A DNA stretch of 64,000 nucleotides from CAVQHY01 sp963712465 (lineage in GTDB: Bacteria; Actinomycetota; Thermoleophilia; Gaiellales; Gaiellaceae). Positions 25,860 through 36,500 of this stretch are shown here, piece after piece; position 1 is the first letter of the stretch; the number at the start of each line of letters is the position of its first letter. The notes under the pieces are model-generated. The model searched no databases, had not been told where the DNA came from, and saw only the letters and a list, made by a program, of their open reading frames with translations. The translations under genes and the position numbers were made by a program. The stretch lies in the NCBI GenBank assembly GCA_963712465.1, contig CAVQHY010000006.1, positions 496,001-560,000 on the forward strand, read 5' to 3'.

Positions 25860-28800
25860 TCACCCAGTCGGTGCGAACCTGTCGCGCTCCTCGGGCGTCA
25901 GCGTGCGGTCGCCCAGCCGCTCCCGCGCCAGCTCGAGCAGCTCACTCGGGGGCGCGCAGAGACGGCAGGTGAAGATGCGGATGTCGCCGCTGTCGCCGGC
26001 GACGGCTATCTTCTCGCCCGCCGGGTCGAAGGCGGCGGCGAAGACGGGGAAGCCGGCCGGCAGCACCGACAGCAACGCGCCGGTCGCCGTTTCCCAGACC
26101 CGTGCGGTCGCGTCCGCGCTCCCCGTGACGACGTAGCGGCCGTCCGGCGAGAACGTAACGCTGCGAACGGGGCCGCTGTGACCGAGGAGCACGGTCTGGA
26201 GCGTCAGGTCCGGCTTCCAGAGTCGCACGGTGCGGTCCTCGCTCGCGGTCGCGATGATCCCCGCGGGACTGACCGCGACGTCGTTGATCGCGCTGCTGCC
26301 GTGACGGAGTGGTGCGCTCCCGATCCCGCGCAAGTCGCTCGGGAGATCGCTCCAGACGTTCGCCGTCCCGTCGGCGCCGCCGGTCACGAACCAGGTGCCG
26401 TCGGGAGCGAACGCGGCCGCCAGGACTGCACGTGCGAACGAGGTCGATCCGTGTCGGAAGACAGTGCCTCGACATCGATATCGACAAACCGCTCGACTTT
26501 GTCGGTGTGCGGGGTCCAGAGCAAGATCGTGCCGTCGAGGGAGACGATCACGACGCGGGCTCCGTCGGGGCTCAGCGCCAGGCGCGTAGGGAGCCCAGTC
26601 GCCGGGACTCGGCGCTCGCTTGCGACCGATGGTCGCGATCGTGGTGGCGAGCTCGCCGTCGAAGAGCGTGACCTTGCCCGTGTTGACGTTCGCGGCGGCG
26701 ATGCGCTGCCCGTCGGCACTGTACGCCACGGCGTTCGCGACGATTCCGTTGCCGGCGATCGGGCGGCCGTCGCCGGTCGAAATCAGGCGCGCCTGATCCT
26801 TGTCGTCGACGCTGGCCGAGATCAGGAGCCGCGCACCGGTGGGGTCGAACTCGACCGAGCTGACCGACTCGGCGCGACCTTTCGCGTCGGCGGGCACAGA
26901 TGCCCGCTCGTCGACGGTGAGCGGCCAGGTGTGGACGACGCCGTTGACGTCGCCGGTGACCGCGACTCCGTCGGACGCGAACCCGGCCGCGGTGACCAGG
27001 CTTGTGTGTCCCAGCGCCGCGATCTCGGCGCCGCTCGAGCTGTCCCAGATCTCGACGGTCGGGCCGGCTCCCGCCGTCAGCACGTACGTGCCGTCAGGGG
27101 TGGCAGCGACGTTCGTGGCGGCGCCGTCGCGCGAAACCTGGACGACCCGGGAAGTCCTTGGTGAGCGACCCGAGGTCGTAGATGGTCGCGGTCCCGAGGT
27201 CGCTGCCCGCGACGAGCACGTCGGCGCCGAACGCGACGCTGAGGATGGTGTCCCTCGACGCCTCACGCTTGGCCGGATGCAGCGGGCGCCAGGGGCCGAC
27301 CTTCCAGACCCAGAGGCCTCGGGGCGTCCCTGTCGCCAGCCACTTCCCACCGGGGTCGAACGCGACCGCCGTGACTCGCCCGACGTCAGGATCGACCAGC
27401 CCTCCAGCCCCTCGGACGACAGCGTTGAACAGCCGGTCGTTCAGCGAGACCAGGGGCTTGTACGCATCGAGGCCCCGGATGCCGAGGTCCCAGATGTGAC
27501 CTTGACCGAATGCGGTCACGGTCGCCAGGAGCCTGCCGTCAGGGCTGAGGGCCACGCTCACGATCTCCCCGATCTCCTGGATAACCCGGATTGTCCTGCC
27601 GGTCTGCGTGTCCCAGATCCGGACTGTTCCGTCGTCGCCCCCCGTTGCTAGGCGTGACCCGTCGGCGCTCGTCGAGGAGCTGACGACTGCGCCCTCGTGG
27701 CCTTTGAGGATCAGGCGCACGTCGCCCGTTGCAGGATCCCAGATCCGGGCAGTGCCGTCGACGCTGGTCGTGGCGAGCAGCTCGCCGTTCTGGCTGGCCG
27801 AGACGCTGGTGACGTCACCTTCGTGCGGCTTCGCAGACAGCGGCACCTCGGACGGCTGCGCGAGGGCCCGGCGCAGCGCGTTCGCCGCCTGATCAGTCGG
27901 CTCGTCGGTCGCCTGCGCCGCCTCCGTCGCGAGCAGGAGAGAGAGCGTCGGGTCGGTCGCAGCCTGCGAAAGCGACGCGGCCGAGAATGCGCCGGCCTTG
28001 GCGAGGTCGCGCTGTGCCTCCGCCTGCTTCTGGGCGTCCCGTGCTTCGGCGGCGCTCTCGTCGGCGGCCTTGGCGGCCGCGTCGGCGGCATCCTTCGCGT
28101 CCTGTGCGCTTCGCCACTGGACGGCGGCGAAGATCGCCAGCCCAACGGCGATTGCGAGGAGCGCGAGCGCCGCGGCGAGGCCCGCCACGAGCTTGCGACG
28201 CCGAGCCCGCTCGCGCGCGAGCCGTCGCTCCGCGTCGTAGTCCGTCCGCCACTGGAGGACGGCGCCGGCCAGGACGTCGTGGAAGATCTCGTAGCGCGTG
28301 CCGTCCTGGCGGAGGATCCTGGACTTCTCGAGGTCGAGCAGGACCGGCTCGATCGACTCGACGTCGGTCTCGGCGTAGCGCGCGAGGTCGGCCGCGCTCT
28401 GCGCGATCTTCGAGCCGGACGGCGTGACGAGCTGGTTGAACATGCGGGCCGCCGACGTCGCGCTGCTCGGGAGTCAGGCCTTCCGAGCGCGTCGTGGAGG
28501 TGGGCGCGGACGATCTCCTCGGCGCCGCCGAGCTCCGCAAGGGTCGACCGGTGCAGGACAACCGAGCCTCGCAGGAACTGCTCGATCGACTCGTGGACGA
28601 CGGGAGCTCCGTGGAGGGGCCCGACGACGCCCGCGGCACTCAGCTCCGCGTCCCACAGGCGCTCCATCACGAGCTGGAGGTAGGGCGCCTCGATCCGGTC
28701 GTCGGCCGATGCGGCGGCAACCGAGCCGACACCCGCCTGCGCGGTGGTGACGCGCCCGACGGTGACCTGATCGAGCACGTCTTCGACGAGCGCCGGCTCG

Positions 28801-29567
28801 ATCGTCACCCCGCCGACCTCCCCGCCCAGCTCGGCTCCGATGCCTGCCCCGCGGACGAGCTCGTTGTAGCGGTCGAGCGGCTTCGTGATCGCCGCGCCGC
28901 CCTGCTCGCGCGTCAGCCGATCGAGCCTCAGGCGGTTTTCGAACAGCCCCGGGATCAGCCCTTTGAAGAGATGAAGCCGGGCGAGCGCGTCCTCGCGGAG
29001 CGAGACGAGGAAGTTCGCACGCAGGTTGCGGTCGGTGATCGCCCGCGCGAGCTGCGAGGGGAAGGGATCGTCAGGCCGGGGGTCGGGGTGGTAGACGAAG
29101 TACTCCTCGAACTGGTCGAGGATCACGAGCAGCTCGCCGTCGTAGGTCTCGAGGCACCGCTCGAGCGTCTCGACGAGCGAGCCGGGCGCGGATGCCTCGC
29201 CGCCGCCGAGCGCCGACTCCGTCGCGTCCGCAATGGCCTGGCAGAGAGGCCCGACGGGGTCGTCGCGCCACGCGCCGAAGACGACGATCCCGTGCTGGGG
29301 GTGACCGTGGGGCGTCTGGAGGTCGTCCGCGAGCTCGCGCAGGATCGGCAGGACGCCCGCGTTCAGCACCGAGCTCTTGCCGACGCCGCTTGGCCCGTAG
29401 AGGAGCGTGACGCGAGCAGCCCGGAGGTTCGCGACGATCACGCGCTGGTCGCGCTCCCGGCCGAAGAAGAAGGGCGCGTTCTCCTCGCCGTACGGCTCGA
29501 GCCCGACGTAGGGCGTCTCCGGGAGGCGCGTGTCCATCGCCGTCCAGGGAGCGAGCGTCTCGGTCAC
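25860..29567 (-). CDS. nSTAND NTPase with transmembrane helix and WD40 propeller (frameshifted)
   Basis: About 1,235 residues if corrected. The N-terminal P-loop domain has FFFGRERD, Walker A GPSGVGKSS (residues 58-66) and Walker B LLVILDQFEE, typical of novel STAND ATPases. A membrane helix (LVAGLAAALALLAIAVGLAI) and an Ala-rich coiled coil follow, then WD40 repeats (DGTARIWDPATG, DGTVRIWDTQTG, DRTVRLWK, DATARVWE). Coding jumps frame near 28474, 28450, 27155, 26600 and 26455, each time continuing the same domain. It overlaps the SIR2 gene by GTGA. STAND proteins sense a trigger with the repeat domain and switch an effector, here plausibly the coupled SIR2. Confidence 0.8.
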
Positions 29568-30520
29568 GAGAGCCTCTCGAGGCCCTCGACGTAGTCCGAG
29601 AGGTCGACGGCGAGAATCTCGACGTTCTTCTTCGACCAGAAGCGCGCGTCGAGCTCGGGCGGAACGTCCTTCTGGATCGCCCAGCACATGTTCGGCTGGC
29701 GCTGCTCCCGCCAGATCCGGTTCAGGATCACGCGCAGGTTCCAGTCGGCGAGGCTGTAGCCGAGGAAGAGGAAATGACTGCGCTTGAGCTGGTTCGCGAG
29801 CTCGATCGGGACGAGGCTCTTGATCGCGGTGCCGCCCGTCAGATACTCGATGTAGTCGTCCTCGGTGATCACGTAGCTGTCCGACTCGGAGTCGATCGCC
29901 CTCCGGTCGGCGGCGCCGTGGATCTTGAGGATGACGGTCGCGGTCTCGGTCGAGACGTCGACGTACTCGCTCGGGTCGCTCACGAGGATGGCCTCGCCAC
30001 CCGGCGGCCGGTGGAAGAACTTGCCGCGCTCGAGCTCCTCGCCCTCCGCGACGTACCAGACGAGGTGGTAGGGCTCGCCGGCGCTCTCGAATGCCTGCTC
30101 GAGAGCGTCGTCGTAGTTCGTCGTCACGATCAGCTGATGGCGGGGCTCCTGGCCGGTCTTGCGGAAGAGCTGCTCCGGCACACCGGCGAGGAACTCGTGC
30201 AGCCGCGTCGGCGTGTAGTCGCCCGTGAAGAGGTCGTGCAGCTTGTCGTAGAGCCAGTCGGGGCCGACGAGGACCTCGACGTACTGCGAGATGCGCAGCA
30301 GGTTGCCGTCCTCCTCCTCGGTCTCGTCGAGAAACTCGGAGCGGAGGAACGCCGCCAGCTCGCCGCCGCTCGGCAGGTACTGCGTCTCGCCCGGCTTCCA
30401 GACGAGGTCGGCCGGCCGTCCGCAGAGGTTCGCGCCCGCCCCGAGGAAGGGCACGACCCGACCCTCGCGCATCGCCTTGACGACGAGCCCGAGGTGGCGG
30501 TCGAGCGCGTCGGCGGGCAT
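29564..30520 (-). CDS. SIR2-like NADase-type protein
   Basis: The 318-residue SIR2 domain has the NAD-binding FLGAGAN at residues 25-31, TTNYDDAL at 133-140, the catalytic-type His in LKIHGA (201) and LFLGYSLADWNLR at 251-263. SIR2_2 members linked to STAND ATPases or to Argonaute/Thoeris systems deplete NAD to stop cell growth. The gene overlaps the nSTAND-WD40 gene (GTGA), so the two probably form a sensor/effector pair. Its AUG follows directly on a 24-bp stem that contains its Shine-Dalgarno (GGACGGAG), which should keep expression low. Confidence 0.87.
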   Translation of the reverse strand: MPADALDRHLGLVVKAMREGRVVPFLGAGANLCGRPADLVWKPGETQYLPSGGELAAFLRSEFLDETEEEDGNLLRISQYVEVLVGPDWLYDKLHDLFTGDYTPTRLHEFLAGVPEQLFRKTGQEPRHQLIVTTNYDDALEQAFESAGEPYHLVWYVAEGEELERGKFFHRPPGGEAILVSDPSEYVDVSTETATVILKIHGAADRRAIDSESDSYVITEDDYIEYLTGGTAIKSLVPIELANQLKRSHFLFLGYSLADWNLRVILNRIWREQRQPNMCWAIQKDVPPELDARFWSKKNVEILAVDLSDYVEGLERLS

Positions 30521-30686
30521 TAGTGCTCCGTCCCGGAAGTCACTGGCGCTCTGGGCGGCTGCAAAGCGGCGCCGCGCTGCGTCCTCAGTCGCCCCGATAT
30601 GTCCCGATATCGGGGCTCCCTGCGTCCTTGCCCGGCTTGCTTTTCGCGCGCCAGGATCATCAAGCGACCTCCGGGACGGAGCACTA
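30521..30686 (-). promoter_or_regulatory. Long stem-loop covering the SIR2 ribosome-binding site
   Basis: Bases 30521-30544 and 30663-30686 are inverted repeats, 22 of 24 matching, with 17 contiguous exact matches. In the transcript of the minus strand both mismatches become G-U pairs, so 24 contiguous RNA pairs form. The 5' arm starts with the GMC stop codon and the 3' arm ends one base before the SIR2 AUG, hiding GGGACGGAG. A second hairpin (GCCCCGATAT/ATATCGGGGC, 30591-30616) sits in the 118-base loop. The TA ends also allow a small transposon-derived element. Confidence 0.7.
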
Positions 30687-32360
30687 GCTCTCCGCGATCG
30701 TCTGCTCGGCGAAGCGATGGGCGAGCGCGGCGATCGTGTTCGACGGGTTCGGGCCGGTCGGTCCGGGCAGCACCGAGCCGTCGGCGATCACGAAGCCGGG
30801 GTAGCCGAAGACGCGGCCGTAGGAGTCGACCACGCCCTCCCGCTCGTCGCGGCCCATCGGGCACCCGCCGAGCGGGTGGACGGTGGCCGAGCGGCCGACG
30901 TACCAGGGCACGTTGTCGCGAAACGTCCCGTCGAGCACCCTCGCCATCTCTCGCCCCACCCGTCGCATGTCCTCGAATGTGGGGTTCGAGCGCCGCTTGT
31001 TCCAGTCGAGGTCGAGCAACCCCTGCTTGTTGAGCGTCATCGTCCCGTCGGGGATGTCGCGCCCCATGCAAAAGAGCGGCAGCGTCGCCCCGGACTTCGC
31101 CGCGGGCCCGAGGAACGCTGCGAGCTCGGCCCCGAGGTCGGCGTCGCCGCCGAGGTGGAGCCACTGCTTCGCGAGCCGCTTGAGGAGCGTCAGCCCGCGT
31201 ACGATCGCGCCGGGCTGGTCGGCCATCTCGACCATCCAGTTCAGCAGGTCGGGGTAGCCCCCGTCCTGCACGTAGAAGGCACGACCGGTGCCTCCCTCGA
31301 GCGCGTCGGGCACCCGGATGGTGCTCGTGATCACCGGACCGTAGCCGGGCTCGATCGTCCGGTAGCGCCGCTCGCCGTTGACGACCTCGTGGGTCTTCTC
31401 GACGAACGTCAGCAGATCGCCGTTGCCGCAAAAGCGCGTGCCGAGCCGGGCGGAGAGGGCCGGGAACGCGTCGCGGTTTCGCAGCAGCAGGTACGTCGAG
31501 CCGAACGTTCCCGCGGCGAGAACGAGGCGGTCGGCGGTGATCGTCCGCAGCGGCGGCGGCTCGCGACGCCGCTCTCCCTCCACGGCGTGCGAATGGTCGG
31601 CGTAGCCGATCGCGAAGCCGCCGCCGGCGCGCGGCGCGAGCGTCTTCGCCTCGCAGCGCGTGCGGATATCCGCGTGGTGGAGGAGCTTCGCGAACGTCAG
31701 GTAGTTGAAGTCGAGCGTGTACTTCGACCCGAAGTTGCAGCCGAAGTTGCACTCGCCGCACATGCGGCAGGTCGAGCGCGTGCGGCCGTGGAGGTTCTCG
31801 TGCTCACGCAGAATCGGCTCGCCCGTCCGCGGGCCGCCGCCGTCCGGGTCGAACGTGACGGCGATCTTGGGCAGGTACCACTCCAGCCCGAGCTTCGCCG
31901 CTCCCTCGGCGACGGCGTTCGTCTTCGGCGTGTCCCGGTATGGCTTGTGGTCGTGCGGGTAGGGCGCCGCGCGCAGCATCTCCTCGTGGCGCTCGTAGTG
32001 CGGCTCGAGATCCTCGTAGGTGACGGGCCAGGTCTCCCGCCCGTCCTCCTGGACGAACGTCGAGCGGTCCTTGCGGATGAGCACGTTCGAGTACACGAGC
32101 GAGCCGCCGCCGAGGCCGCTCGTGACGATCCCGCCGATGCCGCGGAACTCCCAGACGTTGAAGAGACCGTGCAGGCCCTCGCTCGGATCCCAGAGGTTGC
32201 GGCTCGTCCCGAGCGGGCTGCGTGGAAACGAGCCCGGCGGGTAGGACTTGCCCCGCTCGAGCAGGCAGACCGACATCCCGGCCTCCGCGAGCCGGAACGC
32301 CGTTACCGAGCCGCCGAACCCGGAACCGACAACGACTGCGTCGAAATGCTCGTCCGCCAT
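30684..32360 (-). CDS. GMC-family flavin oxidoreductase (cholesterol-oxidase-like)
   Basis: The 558-residue FAD enzyme has the N-terminal dinucleotide motif VVVGSGFGGSV, the substrate-side His region VHPLGGCPMG and the C-terminal NPSNTIAALAH. A Cys-rich segment (STCRMCGECNFGCNFG, about residue 200) is typical of the cholesterol-oxidase-like subgroup and could hold a metal or cluster. It would oxidise a hydroxyl group of a sterol, alcohol or sugar. It lies 7 bases after the Vps62-like gene. In this operon it may modify a lipid released by the lipase domain, or make peroxide; that is inference. Confidence 0.87.
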   Translation of the reverse strand: MADEHFDAVVVGSGFGGSVTAFRLAEAGMSVCLLERGKSYPPGSFPRSPLGTSRNLWDPSEGLHGLFNVWEFRGIGGIVTSGLGGGSLVYSNVLIRKDRSTFVQEDGRETWPVTYEDLEPHYERHEEMLRAAPYPHDHKPYRDTPKTNAVAEGAAKLGLEWYLPKIAVTFDPDGGGPRTGEPILREHENLHGRTRSTCRMCGECNFGCNFGSKYTLDFNYLTFAKLLHHADIRTRCEAKTLAPRAGGGFAIGYADHSHAVEGERRREPPPLRTITADRLVLAAGTFGSTYLLLRNRDAFPALSARLGTRFCGNGDLLTFVEKTHEVVNGERRYRTIEPGYGPVITSTIRVPDALEGGTGRAFYVQDGGYPDLLNWMVEMADQPGAIVRGLTLLKRLAKQWLHLGGDADLGAELAAFLGPAAKSGATLPLFCMGRDIPDGTMTLNKQGLLDLDWNKRRSNPTFEDMRRVGREMARVLDGTFRDNVPWYVGRSATVHPLGGCPMGRDEREGVVDSYGRVFGYPGFVIADGSVLPGPTGPNPSNTIAALAHRFAEQTIAES

Positions 32361-32367
32361 CGACCGC

Positions 32368-33552
32368 TCACCTCGGCCGGGGGAGGGTCGCCGACACGGT
32401 CTTCGAGGCGATGCCGTCCTCCGAGTAGGCGACGGCGCGGACGGTGTAGCGCACGTCGCGAAGCTCGGCCGGATGCGCGAACGCGCCGGTGCGCGACCGA
32501 ACGGTCGCGGAGTGGGTCGACGGCGGCACGTCGTCGTCGGGAGTGTCCAGCGAGACGACGATCCGCACCGGCTTTGCCGCGCCGTCGCGAAGCTCGCGCG
32601 GGAACGTGTAGTCGACGAGGGCCCGGTCGTCGACGCGATGCACGCTCAGCTTCGGTGCCGGCGGGATCGGCAGGTCGGGTGCGGCTCGCGGCCGGCGCAC
32701 GCTGCCTCTGGTCGCCGTCCCACCCATCTCCTTGTGAAAGCCGGCGGGATCGCGCCACTGACCGTGGTCGGCCGGCCCGCGCGGGCTCGAGTCGCTCGAG
32801 CCCCACTTGCCGGGCCAGCGCGCCCAGGCCGGCCCGTTGTCGGCCACGACCTCGAGCCTCGGGCGGACGCGCGGTCCCTTCGCGTCGGAGTAGTCGGGCG
32901 GCACGGGAAACATCGGCCAGTGCTCGCCCTTGCTCGCAAACGAGGCATGGGAGCCCCGGCCCACGTACACGACCGGGACGGGGCCGCCGGGGGTCTTGCG
33001 CAGCTCGAGGTCACGCCAGGCGAACGTCTCGCCGGTGTTGTGCTGCGCGAATGTCGCCGCCGTCGGCATCCCGTCGCGCCCGAGGCGGAGCTGGATCATC
33101 TCCCAGTCGCCCTCGTGCAGGCCGACGCCGAGGAAGCTCTTGTCGTTGTAGTAGTAGAAGAACCAGTACTGGAGCCAGGCCGTTCCGCTCGGCTCCCGCG
33201 CCACATGACCGTAGACGACGTCGGCAAGACGCGGGTCGGCGTGCGCCCGGCGCGCGTCGGCAACGTACCGCTTGCCGGCGGCGTCGAGATAGTCGGTGCG
33301 CGAGACGGTCTTGCCGTTCGCGTACGTCTTCGGGCCGAGGAACGCGAGGTCGAGCTTCGCCTGGCCCCGCTTCGGCTTCGCCGAGGCGAGGAGCTTGCCG
33401 TCCTTGCGCTTGAGGACGTTCGCGTAGCTCCAGCCCGAGCCGTCGTCGAAGGCGAGCTCCGGGAGCGTCGCCGCCGAGTCGGAGCGGTAGCTCTCCAGCG
33501 AGTCGTACTGCAGCCACGGCACGAAGCGTGCGAGCTGATCGGCGTCGGTCAT
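32368..33552 (-). CDS. Vps62/DUF946-like protein
   Basis: The 394-residue protein carries the DUF946/Vps62 signatures WLQYWFFYYYND, GLHEGDWEMIQLRL and VVYVGRGSHASF. These occur in yeast Vps62, plant DUF946 and bacterial proteins often near pore formers, with unknown biochemistry. The C-terminal part from about residue 290 is a separate beta-rich (Ig-like) domain (KLSVHRVDDRALVDYTFP). No signal peptide is seen. Its ATG overlaps the lipase-CHAT stop (ATGA), so the two are made together. Confidence 0.75.
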   Translation of the reverse strand: MTDADQLARFVPWLQYDSLESYRSDSAATLPELAFDDGSGWSYANVLKRKDGKLLASAKPKRGQAKLDLAFLGPKTYANGKTVSRTDYLDAAGKRYVADARRAHADPRLADVVYGHVAREPSGTAWLQYWFFYYYNDKSFLGVGLHEGDWEMIQLRLGRDGMPTAATFAQHNTGETFAWRDLELRKTPGGPVPVVYVGRGSHASFASKGEHWPMFPVPPDYSDAKGPRVRPRLEVVADNGPAWARWPGKWGSSDSSPRGPADHGQWRDPAGFHKEMGGTATRGSVRRPRAAPDLPIPPAPKLSVHRVDDRALVDYTFPRELRDGAAKPVRIVVSLDTPDDDVPPSTHSATVRSRTGAFAHPAELRDVRYTVRAVAYSEDGIASKTVSATLPRPR

Positions 33553-36500
33553 GCCCCGTCCTCTCCGTCGTGGTCATTTGGCCCCGGCCCGAGCGGCGTC
33601 TCGCTCGTCGGGTCGCCGTAGTGCTGGTAAGCCGCCCAGAGCGCGCCGTAGTCGGCCTCGTTCTCCCAGAGGGCGGCCCGCGCACGGCGCACCGCCTCGC
33701 CGAACGACGACCCGCGCTGGCCCCGCTCGGGGAGAAGCGCCTCGTAGAACTCCGTGGCGAAGAGCTCGGCCCCCACGTCGTTCACCTCCCACGCCGTGCC
33801 GACGTAGTTGCGGACGCCCAGCCGGAAGAACTCGTCGGCGAGACTCGGCAGCAGCCCGGCCTCGCTGCGCGCCTCGTCGGGCCGCCGCTTTCCGGCAAGC
33901 GTCTCGGAGGTGCGCGCCGACAGGCACGCGTTCGAGACGACGATCGCCGGCACATGCTCGATCCGACCGATCTCGCCGGGCGTCAGGAGGCCGCTCGCGA
34001 ACACCCAGCCGACCCTGGTCGGATCCTCGGGGTCGAAGTCGCCGTGCCCCGCGTAGTGCAGGACGTCGAAGCCGCCCTCGAGCAGGAGCCCGAGCACCTC
34101 GAGCCGGTCGGCAGGATCGACCCCGCGCAGGTTCCCCTCGCGGGCGACGCTCGGCGCACCGATCCGGGCGGTGACTTCGACGCCGCGCTCGCGGAGGATG
34201 CGGATGACCGCGAGCGCCTCGCTCCTCGCTCCGGGGAGGTCGAACCCCTCGTCCGGATCGCCTGGATCGCCGATCACGAGCGCGCGGAGCTGATCCCGGG
34301 CGCGCCTGGCCGGCATCGGCGGCGGCGAGTACGTCGTGCGGATCTGACGCGCGAACGACGACCGCACGGCCAGGGGTGCCGGCGAGCCGGCCTCGGGCGC
34401 GTCGCTCGCCAGCATCTCCCAGTGGACGCGCGCCATCGCCCGGTCGACCTCGATGACGAACGGACCGGTCTGCAGCACCTCGCGGAACTCGGCCGGCACG
34501 AGCAGGCGGCGGAGCAGCCGTGAGAGCCGCGGCACGTCGTCGGCCGGCGGATCGGTCATGCGCTCGGCGAGCTCGTCGATCAGCTTCCGATCGACGCTGA
34601 TCACGCGCTCGGGCACGGTCGCGGCCTGGTGGATGGCGGCCGCTCTCACCGCCAGCCCGTCGTCCCAGAACGAGATCCGGATCGGGACGTTATCGGCGCC
34701 GCGGGGGACGCTACGGGCCGCGACGCGAAAGCGCGTTACCCGCGCCGGAGAGGCCTCTCCCTGGACGGCCGTGGACCGGACACGAGCGAGCGCGAGCTTG
34801 CGTACGCCCGCGGTTCCGCGAATCTCGCCGCCGAGCGTCTCGAAAGCGCGCCGCTCGCGTGAACCGGCGGGGGCCCTGGCCGCGCGCAGAGCGGAGTCCA
34901 CGACGAGGGCGAGGCTCTCCTCGGCCGACACGTCGCCGCCGCGCCCGGTTCGCAGGCGGCGAACGATCTCGAGCCGGACCGGCGGCGGCCGGTCGTCGCG
35001 CTCGAGCTCCCGGCCGCAGTCGCGAAGTGCCTCGAGAATCTCGAGGGCTCGGCCGCGCTCGCGCTCGACGATGAGGAGACGCTCGACCGGGGAGGCGAAG
35101 ACGAGCTCCTCGCTCGCGCCGATCTCGATCGCGGCGTCGTTGATCCCTTCGAGCAGTCCGCGAACCGACTGGGGGATCGTCAGCGTTCCCTCGCCCGAGC
35201 CGATCAGCACGGTGCACACCGTGTGCGCGTGCGGCAGCGCGCTCACCGCTATGGTCATGCCGCTCACGAGCCGTCTGAGCGAAGCATCGTTGAACGTTCC
35301 GGGGCGGCCCATGCCCGCAACGGCGACGACCTTCCCACTGAGCTCTCCGCCGATCGGGAAGAACGAGACGTCCCCGAGCGCGCCGCGCAGGATGCCGCGC
35401 CGCGTGTGCTGGGTGATCACGAGCTTGCGCGGGTCGGGAGAGCGCTCGTGGGGCGGAATTCCGGACACGAGCCGGTCGAGGGCAAGCTCCGCGCGCTGCG
35501 GCGCGACGCCCTCGTAGTGGCCCACCGTGTAGACGTCGCCCTCCTCGATCGCGGTGACGTCCCCCCAGACGACCTCGACGGCGATCGACAGCTGCCGCTG
35601 TTCGCCCGGCGCCGCCGGCGGGCGGCCTTCGGCGGCCGGCTCGACGCCTTCGCCGCGCGCCGTTCCGAGGTAGTCGCCGAGCGCGAGGTCCTCGAGCTTG
35701 ATCTCCTCCGAACGAGTGAGCTCGGGCGCGCCGCCGCGGCTGCGCGTCGCGCCGGCCAGGATCTGGTCGATCTCGGGCTCGACGGGCACGAGCTCGTCGG
35801 CACTGACCCAGCCACGACGAACGCCTCGCTTCGGAGCCGGCAGCGACGGCTTCGTCGTCGGCAGCACCGACGTCGCACCGCGCTGCAGCAGATCCGTGAT
35901 CGCATCGAGAACGCGGTCCGTCTTGGCCAGGTTCCCGTGCACCTCGTAGACCCAGTACGTCGTGACGCCCTCGAGCAGCCCGAGCGCGTGCGGGACGCGG
36001 CCGTCGCCGTCCGCCGACTCCCGGTACGTGAACGTTCCGCCGGGGCCGACGCGGATCGCCACCGGCGTCTCCTGGTTGTAGCCGGCGACGTACAGGAGCC
36101 GCTGGGCGTCGATCACGGGGTCGAGCTCTCGCATGAACGTCTGCGCCCGCTTGAGGAGCGGGGCCCGGACCGGAGCGTCCGCCCAGGCCTTGGCGTCGAA
36201 GAGCTTGACGTGGTCGTCGCCGAGGTCGGCGAGCGGAGACGGGAGCATCTGATAGAGGCCCGGGAACGAGCCGATGATCGCGAGCAGCTGTCGGAGCGAA
36301 TGGTGGAGGTCGGCCTTGTCGAGCAGTTTGAGCACCTGCTCGGCGCCGGTGAGGGTCAGCGGGATCGCGAACGAGCCCCGGTTCGGCGTTCCCAGCATGA
36401 CCAGCCTGCCGCCGCGACCCTGTCCGGCTCCGTCGTCCATCGACTTCCACAGGTCGCGATGTCGCTGCACGAACCGGCGCGATACGAGGCCTCCCATCGA

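Noticed and set aside
30521..30686. Small transposon (MITE) as the only explanation of the inverted repeat
   Set aside because: Ends in TA are suggestive, but precise positions at a stop codon and a start codon, and wobble-only mismatches on the sense strand, fit an RNA switch better. Not excluded.
30291..33413. A 1,040-residue plus-strand frame opposite SIR2, GMC and Vps62-like genes
   Set aside because: Composition is typical of an antisense shadow, and the three opposite genes carry clear motifs.
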